15,060 bases of DNA from Gammaproteobacteria bacterium (GCA_003233075.1 QIKQ01000252.1:1-15060); one strand, 5' to 3'. Positions 8,007 through 14,963 are shown, counted from the stretch's first letter. The notes: generated from the sequence alone by a model not told the origin. Made by a program: numbers and translations.

Positions 8007-9143
8007 TTAAACAAGTTCGCCTTGTAACTGTTTAAAACAGGCGATGAGGGGATCAGTAACGGGTTTAATTTTTTTACGCATTACACTGCCTACCGCATCG
8101 GTGTGCGCAAAAATAGGCGATACTAGAGAAACATCAGCATGAGCTAATAATAACATAGACTTAATGTCTTCTAGAAATTCGGGACAACACTGCAAGCATT
8201 CTTTCAACTCTTGCGAGTTTGAAGTATTTTCGAATTCATTACCTTCAATAACACTTGCAATATCATTAATTAGTAACTCCACATCACGATAAGAGTGCTC
8301 GAAAATTTTTACTTCGTTTAAGTATGCTGCCAGTGCATCAAGAAAAGCGACTACTGAATCTTGATTATTCGGTTTTTTAATGATCCATTCGCAAGCTTTA
8401 ATATAAGACTGACCCTGCTGACTGAGTAATTGATATAATAATTTGGCAAATCGATTTGTGCGGCTTAGTTTTTCAATATGCTCGCGATTGGAATTAAGTT
8501 CAGGCCGACAAGCGCAGGCTTGCGGCAAATTGTTAGGTAAGGTATGTAGAAATCCAATTCGAAAAACACTTTTTACCTGGCCGCGTTTCCAAACATCCTG
8601 CTTAACCTCTTCACTGACTAAATCAGATTGCAGAATAAGACGTACACTTTCAATAATTGCGAAGGGTTCTTGCTCAAAAGGTAAAAATTCAACCAAAAAT
8701 TCGGCTAAAACCTTGCCCATTTTACCATTAACCACCACTTCCTGTTTAAGCATTCGACGCGCATTGTCTGCATTAGGCATTGCCCACCACGCCCGTCTTG
8801 CGAGTTCGTCATTTAAAGCTTTTGAACCACAAACCGCAATGACTGCTTCTGGCTCACCTAACATAAGCAGGCTATCTAATCGACTAGAGACCTGACCCAT
8901 ACGCGTCCAGCGTTTTAGAAATATCGGAAATCCGCCTGGTGAACCCAGCACGGTACTAGAAAGTAACTCACGAATTTGTTTTACGTATAACTCGTCTTTA
9001 CAGTTTGGATTTAATTGTATTTTAGTCTCATCACCATTTTTTAATAAGCCATACATGATCATCGGTCCATCATCAATCCTTATTGCATCTGAATTGACAA
9101 TGAGTACGTTAACTCTCAGGCTATCTTCGTTTGATAAACTCAC
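8007..9143 (-). CDS. dsrS: DsrS-like sulfur metabolism protein
   Basis: The 378-residue product is soluble, with no signal peptide or membrane segment, so it should be cytoplasmic. I recognise the N-terminal half as DsrS-like: SLRVNVLIVNSDAIRIDDG, then LNPNCKDELYVKQIRELLSS, VLGSPGGFPIFLKRWTRMGQ, LLMLGEPEAVIAVCGS and LARRAWWAMPNADNARRMLK. DsrS is encoded at the end of the dsr cluster of purple sulfur bacteria such as Allochromatium vinosum, where it is linked to oxidation of stored sulfur; its biochemistry is not settled. No other dsr gene is visible here, so this copy is detached from such a cluster or the species uses it otherwise. Translation starts at GTG (9141-9143); a stop lies four codons upstream, and the next ATG would remove conserved residues. 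The ribosome binding site is weak. The C-terminal half has cysteines (CLQCC) that look less conserved. Confidence 0.68.
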   Translation of the reverse strand: MSLSNEDSLRVNVLIVNSDAIRIDDGPMIMYGLLKNGDETKIQLNPNCKDELYVKQIRELLSSTVLGSPGGFPIFLKRWTRMGQVSSRLDSLLMLGEPEAVIAVCGSKALNDELARRAWWAMPNADNARRMLKQEVVVNGKMGKVLAEFLVEFLPFEQEPFAIIESVRLILQSDLVSEEVKQDVWKRGQVKSVFRIGFLHTLPNNLPQACACRPELNSNREHIEKLSRTNRFAKLLYQLLSQQGQSYIKACEWIIKKPNNQDSVVAFLDALAAYLNEVKIFEHSYRDVELLINDIASVIEGNEFENTSNSQELKECLQCCPEFLEDIKSMLLLAHADVSLVSPIFAHTDAVGSVMRKKIKPVTDPLIACFKQLQGELV

Positions 9144-9224
9144 GCTATTGCTTATTCCATATATAATTGCTGTCTAAGGCTTAAAATCCAATTACTCAAA
9201 TGACATTAAATAACAAACGCTGAG

Positions 9225-9482
9225 TTAACTGACAAGCAAGCCATCAAGTTTGCCATCAAGTTCAAGGTCATACAGATCATCGAAACCACCAACATGAACT
9301 TCACCAATAAAAATTTGCGGTACTGATCGACGTCCATTTGAACGTTTTAACATTTCCTTAAATTTATCTGGGTCTTGATCAATTCTATATTTGGTAACCT
9401 CTACGCCTTTTTTACCGAGCAAGGTTTCGGCTTGCATACAATATCCGCAATGCGCGCTGGTATACATAACTACTTCACCCAT
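9225..9482 (-). CDS. grxC: Glutaredoxin 3-type thiol-disulfide oxidoreductase
   Basis: This 85-residue protein has the size and all main features of bacterial glutaredoxin 3: strand VVMYTS, active site C12-G-Y-C15, the cis-proline segment SVPQIFI (P55) and the glutathione-binding GGFDDL (65-70). It reduces protein disulfides or mixed glutathione disulfides in the cytoplasm. The active site is CGYC rather than the CPYC of E. coli GrxC; the exchanged proline can shift redox potential, but both cysteines are kept. An in-frame extension reaches 9533, but the ATG at 9482 is preceded by AAGGG at a nine-base spacing and gives the normal family length. It is followed 81 bases later by the DsrS-like gene on the same strand, so the two may share a transcript; this is inferred. 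Confidence 0.9.
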   Translation of the reverse strand: MGEVVMYTSAHCGYCMQAETLLGKKGVEVTKYRIDQDPDKFKEMLKRSNGRRSVPQIFIGEVHVGGFDDLYDLELDGKLDGLLVS

Positions 9483-9513
9483 TATCACTACCCTTAAATA
9501 TCTAAAAGGCGCT

Positions 9514-9519
9514 ATTATA
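9514..9519 (-). promoter_or_regulatory. Candidate -10 element of the glutaredoxin gene
   Basis: On the minus strand this reads TATAAT and lies 31 bases upstream of the glutaredoxin ATG. The -35 region at 17-bp spacing (TTCCTT) is only a partial match. Position and sequence make it the best promoter candidate for the gene. Confidence 0.35.
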
Positions 9520-9823
9520 AACAATAATGCCACTGCAAGGAATCATACACTCAACAAGTTTGGTAAATTACCGATATAAACCCGAGCTAACTAAAAAAGC
9601 AGCAAAATCAAGTAATAAGCAATATTTAAAATCACTTCTTAAGAGCACTTGTATAACAATAGTACCGAGATTAAACTCTCAAAATTACAAATTTCTGTTA
9701 AATCTTTTTTATTGGCCAATCGAATATTCAGTAGTAATTCAGTAATTCATTGAATTCTAAATAAATTAAAAAATACTTGATTTGCTTGAATTTTTTTCTT
9801 TGTGCTAAGCAGCTTACCGCTAC
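9520..9823. other. AT-rich gene-free stretch with short repeats
   Basis: No convincing gene lies here. A 72-codon open frame (9527-9745) has no good ribosome binding site and an unremarkable lysine-rich product, so I leave it uncalled. Visible structure: ATTCAGTA repeated at 9726-9733 and 9737-9744, 11 bases apart, about one helical turn; the odd-centred palindrome AATTCA-T-TGAATT at 9744-9756; and TAAGC-A-GCTTA at 9806-9816. These may be regulator sites for the genes on either side. Confidence 0.4.
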
Positions 9824-9851
9824 TTGCCGTTTTGATCGAATATGCGATAAT
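9824..9851 (+). promoter_or_regulatory. Candidate promoter of the 64-residue protein gene
   Basis: TTGCCG (9824-9829) and GATAAT (9846-9851) are separated by 16 bases, and the -10 is preceded by TGC, giving an extended -10 form. Transcription would begin near 9858 and leave a leader of about 90 bases containing the G-rich segment GGGTAGGGGTATATCCC. The match is good for a sigma-70 promoter but not proven. Confidence 0.45.
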
Positions 9852-9947
9852 ACGCTCTCTTTTGGGTAGGGGTATATCCCTTCGACGTAATTTGAGTCTT
9901 ACTGATTTACTGTAGACTTAGTAAAAATAAGTTTTTAGGAGTGATTT

Positions 9948-10142
9948 ATGGATCCCATGTACTACGATACGATAACTAAACTTGAAGATATGGGAGTTGA
10001 TCGAGAGTATATTCAAGGCTGGATTGGTGGTTTCATGAATAACCCCAAACGTGAAGAACAGCGTGTCACTAAAGCATACGATTCTGGTTATGGCGATGGC
10101 ACGAATAAGTCAACGGATAATGCTGAAAAGTGGAAAGCCTAA
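9948..10142 (+). CDS. Small acidic/polar conserved-looking protein, unknown function
   Basis: The 64-residue product has no membrane segment or signal peptide. It opens with a helical stretch (YYDTITKLEDMGVDREYIQG, about 5-24), then GWIGGFMNNPKREEQRV, then the spaced aromatic/glycine pattern AYDSGYGDG (43-51), and a polar tail. The AYxxGYxxG pattern and a GWxxGF motif loosely recall ribosome modulation factor, but the order of motifs differs and I do not assert homology. Evidence that it is a real gene is strong: TAGGAG six bases before the ATG, a candidate extended -10 promoter about 100 bases upstream, and an intrinsic terminator 27 bases after the stop. It therefore looks like a well-expressed monocistronic gene. 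A role as a small regulatory or ribosome-associated protein is only a guess. Confidence 0.8.
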   Translation: MDPMYYDTITKLEDMGVDREYIQGWIGGFMNNPKREEQRVTKAYDSGYGDGTNKSTDNAEKWKA

Positions 10143-10168
10143 CACAGCATTCACTTTCGAGACTCTAG

Positions 10169-10197
10169 AAAAAAAGCAGCTTGTAGCTGCTTTTTTT
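10169..10197 (+). terminator. Rho-independent terminator after the 64-residue protein gene
   Basis: GCAGCT (10176-10181) pairs with AGCTGC (10185-10190) around TGT. The stem is extended by an A-run on the left (10169-10175) pairing with a run of seven T on the right (10191-10197). The A-run/T-run symmetry means it can also work on the minus strand. Confidence 0.9.
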
Positions 10198-10213
10198 ATG
10201 CCTTAAATTTAAT

Positions 10214-10343
10214 CCTGATGAAGGTGCCTGACCCCCACATAGCATCAGGTTTAACAGTTTCACCTAATTAAGTTATTACACCTGATACTATGTGGGGTCA
10301 GGCACCTTCATCGATACTATGTGGGGGTCAGGCACCTTCATCA
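10214..10343. repeat. REP-like cluster: one inverted and two tandem copies of a ~30-bp unit
   Basis: The unit reads GATACTATGTGGGGGTCAGG followed by CACCTTCATC. Copy 1 is on the minus strand at 10217-10246 (one substitution). Copies 2 (10284-10312, one G shorter) and 3 (10313-10342) are on the plus strand, head to tail with no gap. Copies 1 and 2 form a near-perfect inverted repeat around a ~31-base spacer, able to fold into a large hairpin. The core GGGGTCAGGCACC resembles sequences found near REP-associated tyrosine transposases (RAYT) and scattered in many proteobacterial genomes. No transposase is present, so these would be non-autonomous. The cluster fills the gap between two convergent genes, the usual place for REP/BIME elements. 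Confidence 0.85.
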
Positions 10344-10348
10344 ACTAC

Positions 10349-10921
10349 TTAGTCGAATAAATTATCCAACGCATCAATAAACTTCTCAACAACCTCAGGC
10401 CCATCGATTTCCATCGCCTGATCAATGACCCATTTGTTCTCATGAATATTATCACTCATCACTTGTTGTACTTGAGTACCGAAATAATGCATGAAATTAT
10501 AAGCTGGGCCAGACTCCTTCGAAAAATCATGGTGCGAATAACCTTCTGAACGCTCATTTAGCATATTTATAAAATTAATTTTAAAATCGCCCTCTCCGAA
10601 AAGATCAACACAATTGTCTTGCATATGAATGGCTAAATTTTGCGCAAAGCAACTGATAAATATAGCCCTGTCTTCATCTGACAAACGATCATATACATGA
10701 CGATCAGCAACACTTACCATCATCGATAAATATTCACCAATAACGTAAACTCTTTGCTGGTCATTCTCATAAACAAAGTCTTCACCGTGTAGGTTTATCG
10801 CTTTATCCAGTGCAAGCCGCCAACTGATAAATGCCAAAGCCTGTCCATTTTCTTTTAGTAACTCTTCGCTAGGCCGGCTATCATCGCGCTTAAACCACTT
10901 GCTTTTAATTCGTATTGCCAA
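10349..10921 (-). CDS. Conserved hypothetical protein, TTG start
   Basis: The 190-residue product is predicted to be soluble, acidic and mostly helical, with no signal peptide or membrane segment. I do not recognise a named domain, although the layout (basic start MAIRIKSKWFKRD, FISWRLALDKA, SVADRHVYDRLSDEDRAIFI, YFGTQVQQVM and a late WVIDQAMEIDGPE) gives the impression of a conserved gammaproteobacterial family. The start codon is TTG (10919-10921). It is convincing because a long purine-rich ribosome binding site, AGGAGAGGAG, lies seven bases upstream, and no in-frame ATG occurs until about residue 67. It ends six bases from the REP-like cluster. It is divergent from the 347-residue gene, with 266 bases between them. 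Function is unknown. Confidence 0.8.
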   Translation of the reverse strand: MAIRIKSKWFKRDDSRPSEELLKENGQALAFISWRLALDKAINLHGEDFVYENDQQRVYVIGEYLSMMVSVADRHVYDRLSDEDRAIFISCFAQNLAIHMQDNCVDLFGEGDFKINFINMLNERSEGYSHHDFSKESGPAYNFMHYFGTQVQQVMSDNIHENKWVIDQAMEIDGPEVVEKFIDALDNLFD

Positions 10922-11187
10922 AGCGATTCTCCTCTCCTAAAGTCGTGCAATTTCTACTGTTCGTCGATTCATAATCCCAAGCAAGCTCAATAACCCTAGG
11001 CTTTCTAGGAATTAGCTATAAACAAGAAATTTGAATTCCTTGCCAATCTCGTGATATGGTTTTACTCTATATATTTTACTGGGTATTAGCCTATTATTAA
11101 AGACAATCATCTTATTCAAGAGGAAACACCTATAAATAGTTTATTCCATCTCATTGCAACTATTGTCGCTACACGAGTAATAACTCT
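10922..11187. promoter_or_regulatory. Intergenic region between divergent genes
   Basis: The minus-strand ribosome binding site AGGAGAGGAG lies at the left edge. CCTAG (10995-10999) / CTAGG (11005-11009) is a small inverted repeat. The plus side has AT-rich segments such as TATATA near 11078 but no clear -35/-10 pair, and the ATG at 11188 has only a weak ribosome binding site. I see no extra gene. Confidence 0.35.
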
Positions 11188-12231
11188 ATGACTTTAGAGA
11201 TAAAGCAGCTTCAGCAACAAATTCAGCACAACTGCGATATCGCTGACAGCAAACAAGCAGGCGATTATACCCTCTGTATCTATTTACTAAAAATGCGCGA
11301 ATATTTTCGTTGGGAAAACGCTCTTGGTTTCAATGACCCAATTCCAAAAAAAGAACTAGGTTTGTGGCTAAACGATAAGGAAAGACATTGGGAATCGATC
11401 GCTAATCTAAATTTCGTCAATTTATCTATCGATCAAAAAGAATTTGAACCATTCAACAATGAAGAAATAAATAACAAATTAATCGAACAAGGATACGTCT
11501 ACAATGCCGGTATAGGCCAAAGAGGAAATAAACACTTCTTTTTAGGAAAATTAATTAAAAAGGAAACGCACTTTAATTTTAATATTTTGGTGTCCGGACA
11601 AGAACTCGCACGCGATTTAACTGCCCCACCCGCCTTTACCCAAGAACAAACTATATACATACGCCGCGAGTCTTTAAGACGAATGATTTGGGAGCGAGTC
11701 GAAGAATGGCAGTGGAAACAAAGCAATCAAGCAACCAATAGAGCTATGACTTATTATGACATGGCGGATAATCTAGATCAGGCACTGGAAAAACTCACGG
11801 ACAATGAGCTACAAACTGTACTTCTACACGAAATAGGCGAACTAGAGGCAAGCAATATTTTAGGCGAGCAATGGCAAGAAATGTTATATGTACTTCCAAA
11901 ATCACAAGCCGAACTAATGGCGCGTGCCGTCAAGGATCATATTGCTGATTGCACATCCACTCTACCTAATTTAATCCAGCAAGAAAATATTGGCTCAATT
12001 CATTTTTATTTTGGTAATTTTCATTCCATGCGAAAACAGCTATTTCCTTCTCTTTCGAGCGCTTACAGCCAATGGCTAGAAGACGATCATTTGGAAAATG
12101 TAGAGCATACTTTACAAAAAGCCTGCACTCATTGGCGCCATGTAGCAGAGGAAATGTTAGATATTTACCAGCGCCACGGCCAAGGCTGTGCACCTTATAT
12201 CGAAAAAATGGTACAAAAATATATATACTAA
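11188..12231 (+). CDS. Conserved protein of unknown function, Sfum_1244-like
   Basis: The 347-residue product is predicted to be cytoplasmic, with no signal peptide or membrane helix. Its N-terminus (QIQHNCDIADSKQAGDYTLC, then YLLKMREYFRWE, residues 12-43) and later segments (ELARDLTAPPAF, IRRESLRRMIWERVEEW, then HFYFGNFHSMRKQLFPSL) match a conserved bacterial family that I associate with the name Sfum_1244. Its function is not known to me. A HEIGE motif at 214-218 has two acidic residues and a histidine that could bind metal, but it lacks the HExxH of zinc proteases, so no enzymatic role is claimed. The ATG at 11188 fits the family N-terminus; an in-frame TAG lies 17 codons upstream, and the ribosome binding site is weak. 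No terminator is evident after the stop. Confidence 0.72.
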   Translation: MTLEIKQLQQQIQHNCDIADSKQAGDYTLCIYLLKMREYFRWENALGFNDPIPKKELGLWLNDKERHWESIANLNFVNLSIDQKEFEPFNNEEINNKLIEQGYVYNAGIGQRGNKHFFLGKLIKKETHFNFNILVSGQELARDLTAPPAFTQEQTIYIRRESLRRMIWERVEEWQWKQSNQATNRAMTYYDMADNLDQALEKLTDNELQTVLLHEIGELEASNILGEQWQEMLYVLPKSQAELMARAVKDHIADCTSTLPNLIQQENIGSIHFYFGNFHSMRKQLFPSLSSAYSQWLEDDHLENVEHTLQKACTHWRHVAEEMLDIYQRHGQGCAPYIEKMVQKYIY

Positions 12232-12352
12232 AAGTTAGTACAATCAATTCGCTACAGATAACAACCCTCGCTATCACTCGCATTACATCTGAGCTTTAAC
12301 CATTAGAAATCAAACGTAGTCTACGGAAAGCATTTGTATATTATAGGTACCA

Positions 12353-12381
12353 GGGCTGTAGCCCGGCTTTTCAAAGCCGGG
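12353..12381. repeat. GC-rich hairpin element with two alternative stems
   Basis: CCCGGCTTT (12362-12370) and AAAGCCGGG (12373-12381) form a perfect 9-bp stem with a two-base loop. GGGCT (12353-12357) and AGCCC (12360-12364) form a second stem sharing bases with the first, so only one can fold at a time. The segment is far more GC-rich than its surroundings. The string TGTAGCCCGG resembles a repeat scattered through many proteobacterial intergenic regions. It is unrelated in sequence to the cluster at 10214-10343. It could be a dispersed repeat or an RNA 3'-end structure for the gene ending at 12231. Confidence 0.65.
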
Positions 12382-12419
12382 GTGGAGTCGAATTCAATTC
12401 TAGAAACCTAAAGTATAAA

Positions 12420-12448
12420 TTGTACTCTGCCTACTTATTTTCTATAAT
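12420..12448 (+). promoter_or_regulatory. Candidate promoter of the dioxygenase gene
   Basis: A perfect TATAAT (12443-12448) is preceded at exactly 17 bases by TTGTAC (12420-12425), a half-match to the -35 consensus. Transcription would start near 12455 and give a leader of about 36 bases before the ATG at 12491. Confidence 0.5.
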
Positions 12449-12490
12449 GCGTTATCTAATTACCGCTACTCAAAAAAGACACACTCAATT

Positions 12491-13099
12491 ATGAGCGATC
12501 CTATTCAAACTAAAGTTAAACCCTATCAACTAAATGAAGTATCAAACGGTTCCTTTATATTCGAAATCAATAATGCTTTAACAAAAGACGTTTGCGAAGA
12601 AATGATTCGTCGCTTTGAAAGTAATAAGGTGCAACAATATCCTGGTCGAATTGGACAAACAGCAAGCCATGACTCGGAGATAAAACGCTCGACAGATCTC
12701 GTACTCAGCGGCAATGAAGTATGGCGAGACATGGACAGCGTTTTATTCAAATCACTTTCCTTCGCCTTACGCGAAGTCAAAAATAAATTCCCTTATTTCA
12801 GCGGTCCTTTCAAAGACATGGGGTATGGAATGCAACGTACAAATTCTAACGAATTCTATCATTGGCACATAGACGGTGGCAGCCATGATTTTAGCCAAAG
12901 GCAATTAGTTGCCATATGGTATCTCAATGATGTTCCTGGCCCCGGCGGAGAAACTGAGTTTAAATATCAAAACCTTAAAATTACTCCCGCAGAAGGCAAA
13001 TTAGTTTTGTTTCCTCCTTTTTGGACACACGAACATCGAGGCGTTACCCTCGAAAAAGGCAGTAAGTATATTGCTACTACCTGGGTTGTATTTGCCTAA
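12491..13099 (+). CDS. 2-oxoglutarate/Fe(II)-dependent dioxygenase, prolyl hydroxylase-like
   Basis: This 202-residue protein has the single double-stranded beta-helix domain of 2OG-Fe(II) oxygenases, which couple oxidative decarboxylation of 2-oxoglutarate to hydroxylation of a substrate. The iron-binding HxD is H126-I-D128 within FYHWHIDGG. The distal histidine lies in WTHEHRGV (H180 or H182), and the 2-oxoglutarate-binding basic residue is probably K192 in GSKYIATTWV, where many relatives have arginine. The conserved LNDVPGPGGETEF turn (145-157) is typical of the prolyl 4-hydroxylase-like group. There is no signal peptide, so it acts in the cytoplasm. The substrate is unknown: a protein, peptide or small molecule. 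The ATG at 12491 is the natural start although its ribosome binding site is weak. A TATAAT promoter lies ahead, and the gene appears to stand alone. Confidence 0.85.
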   Translation: MSDPIQTKVKPYQLNEVSNGSFIFEINNALTKDVCEEMIRRFESNKVQQYPGRIGQTASHDSEIKRSTDLVLSGNEVWRDMDSVLFKSLSFALREVKNKFPYFSGPFKDMGYGMQRTNSNEFYHWHIDGGSHDFSQRQLVAIWYLNDVPGPGGETEFKYQNLKITPAEGKLVLFPPFWTHEHRGVTLEKGSKYIATTWVVFA

Positions 13100-13302
13100 T
13101 AGTTATTCTTTAAAAAGTTGTATTCCCCATAACTTACCAGACGCTACCCTTAGTGCTCATTAATGGAATCGAAGTAATCTCTTGAAACCCATTGAAGATA
13201 TAAAGTTTTTACTGATAACTCCGCTAAATAATTGTTTTATTTATATTTAATTTATAACTTCAAGGTCAAGCTGGCGTATCTATTCGCTGCTATAATAGAT
13301 AA

Positions 13303-14843
13303 GTGATTTTACCGCTAATTATTTTTGTTAATAAAATCACCTTGGTTTCGAATATTTTTTTATCGATATTTCAATTTGAAATAGTAAACTATTTAGTTCC
13401 CGATGCAGAAAAGATCTTTGGTTACGCTAGAGATGAGGCGATGGGTCATCACGCCATCGATCTCATTGTTCCTGATAATATGAAGACTCACGTAAATGAT
13501 ATATGGGCAGCTTTGATAGATAATAAAGGCGGATCACGAAGCACTAATGAAAATGTGACCAAAGACGGGCATACAATTATATGCGAATGGTACAATACAC
13601 CACTTGTTATAGAAGAAGGGAGAGTAATAGGTGTAACCTCACTGGTAGACGATATAACTCAGCATAAGCAAGCAGAGCGATCACTACGTCGTAGCGAAAA
13701 AATGAGCGCTTTAGGTAAATTAACGGGCGGAATTGCGCATGACTACAATAATATGCTCGCGATTATATTAGGTTATTCAAATTTACTAAAAAGTGCGCTT
13801 GGACAAGACCCTAAGTTACTAAGTTATGCCAAATCAATTGATGATGCAGCTAGACGAAGTGCAAAATTGACAAAAAAATTATTGGCATTTTCGCAAAAAA
13901 AATCCTCTAATCCTTACGTTATGAATATAAATTCGCTATTTAAAAAACAAAAAGATTTATTAGAAAAAAGCCTAACGGTAAACATTAAGATCCGTTTTAA
14001 TTTAGATGAAAGTTTGTGGATGACTTATCTTGATAGTGATGACCTGGAAAATGCAATAGTAAACATGTTTGTCAATGCACAACATGCTATGCCAATGGGG
14101 GCACGCTAGAATGCAAAACAAGCAATGTACTCATATCTAATCGAGAAACTCATTCCCTAAATATTAAGCCTGGCGAGTATGTTCTATTATGTATATCTGA
14201 TTCTGGATGTGGCATGGAAGAAAACATAAAAGAAAGAATATTTGATCCATTTTTTACTACCAAAGGCAATCAAGGCACGGGGCTTGGATTGAGCCAAGTT
14301 TACGGATTTGTTCGGCAAAATAATGGAGCGATAACTGTTTCTTCAACTAAGAATCAAGGAACTCGTTTTGATATTTATTTCCCACGGAGCGATGAAACAG
14401 AAATTACTAAATTTCACTCGGATATTATCCTCAATTCGCAAATCGTTGACTCAGGAAAAGAAACGATTTTAGTAGTGGATGATGAATCCATTATAGTCGA
14501 AATGGCACAAGATAAAGGCTATAAAGTCTTAGCTGCCTATGATGGAGTTAAAGCCTTACAAGTACTTGAAAATGAGAAAGTCGATTTGGTTATAACTGAT
14601 ATTATCATGCCAAATATGGATGGCTATCAATTAAAAGAAATTATACTAAAACGTTATCCTTACATAAAAGTTCTAGTCGTTACCGGTTATTCAGACATTC
14701 ACGATAATAATCTGATAGACACAATGCTAAAAGATAATGTTCTACGCAAGCCCTACGAGCCGTACCAATTACTGACCCAAGTACGTAAATTACTAAATGA
14801 ATCAGCTAAAACACAAAAACCGCTAAATGAGACAATCAATTAA
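13303..14843 (+). pseudogene. Frameshifted hybrid sensor histidine kinase
   Basis: The pieces form a PAS - HisKA - HATPase - receiver hybrid kinase. Part 1 (13303-14109) has a PAS domain (about residues 26-120, AEKIFGYARDEAMG and GVTSLVDDITQHKQAE) and the phosphoacceptor histidine H146 in GGIAHDYNN. It ends in the ATPase N-box (NMFVNAQHAMP) at a TAG (14107-14109). The next frame continues without a gap: translated from 14097 it gives GGTLE, then ISDSGCGM, IFDPFFTTK and GTGLGLS, followed by a receiver domain with acidic VVDDE, phosphoacceptor VITD (Asp), VVTG and RKP. One missing base near 14095 explains the break; the usual MPNGG would be restored by one A. The receiver's first helix is about four residues short. 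Part 1 opens with GTG directly after a TAA, has no ribosome binding site, and its PAS start is divergent. A sequencing error at the G5 run is possible, but the other defects favour decay. Confidence 0.8.
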
Positions 14844-14858
14844 GTTTTAGTTGATTGT
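14832..14858 (+). terminator. Long AT-rich hairpin over the kinase stop codon
   Basis: ACAATCAATTAA (14832-14843) pairs with TTAGTTGATTGT (14847-14858) over 12 bp with one G-T pair and a three-base loop. It covers the TAA stop at 14841-14843. No T-run follows, so it may be a weak terminator or 3'-end structure. Confidence 0.4.
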
Positions 14859-14963
14859 ATAGTTCTGATATTGGATAAAGATGTACTAAAAATATCTACG
14901 CTTAGTTTAAAATTATTTCACTGTAATATTCTTAAAACGCAAGATAATCCTCAAATGATAATT

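Noticed and set aside
8443..8895. 150-codon open frame on the plus strand
   Set aside because: It lies antisense within the DsrS-like gene, has no ribosome binding site and gives a low-complexity Ser/Arg-rich product; the opposite strand has clear family motifs.
9527..9745. 72-codon plus-strand open frame in the glutaredoxin upstream region
   Set aside because: It starts with an ATG but has no Shine-Dalgarno sequence, overlaps the likely glutaredoxin promoter and encodes an unremarkable lysine/asparagine-rich peptide. I cannot exclude it fully.
10214..10343. CRISPR array
   Set aside because: There are only three copies, one inverted and two directly abutting without spacers, so the pattern does not fit a CRISPR array.
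11966..12299. Open frames on both strands around the end of the 347-residue gene
   Set aside because: Shadows of the conserved coding frame; no start signals of their own.
12526..12780. 84-codon minus-strand open frame
   Set aside because: Antisense to the dioxygenase gene, whose frame carries the full set of family motifs.
14097..14109. Programmed ribosomal frameshift in the kinase
   Set aside because: The G5 run allows slippage, but there is no canonical X-XXY-YYZ heptamer, and programmed shifting is not expected in this family; mutation or sequencing error is simpler.
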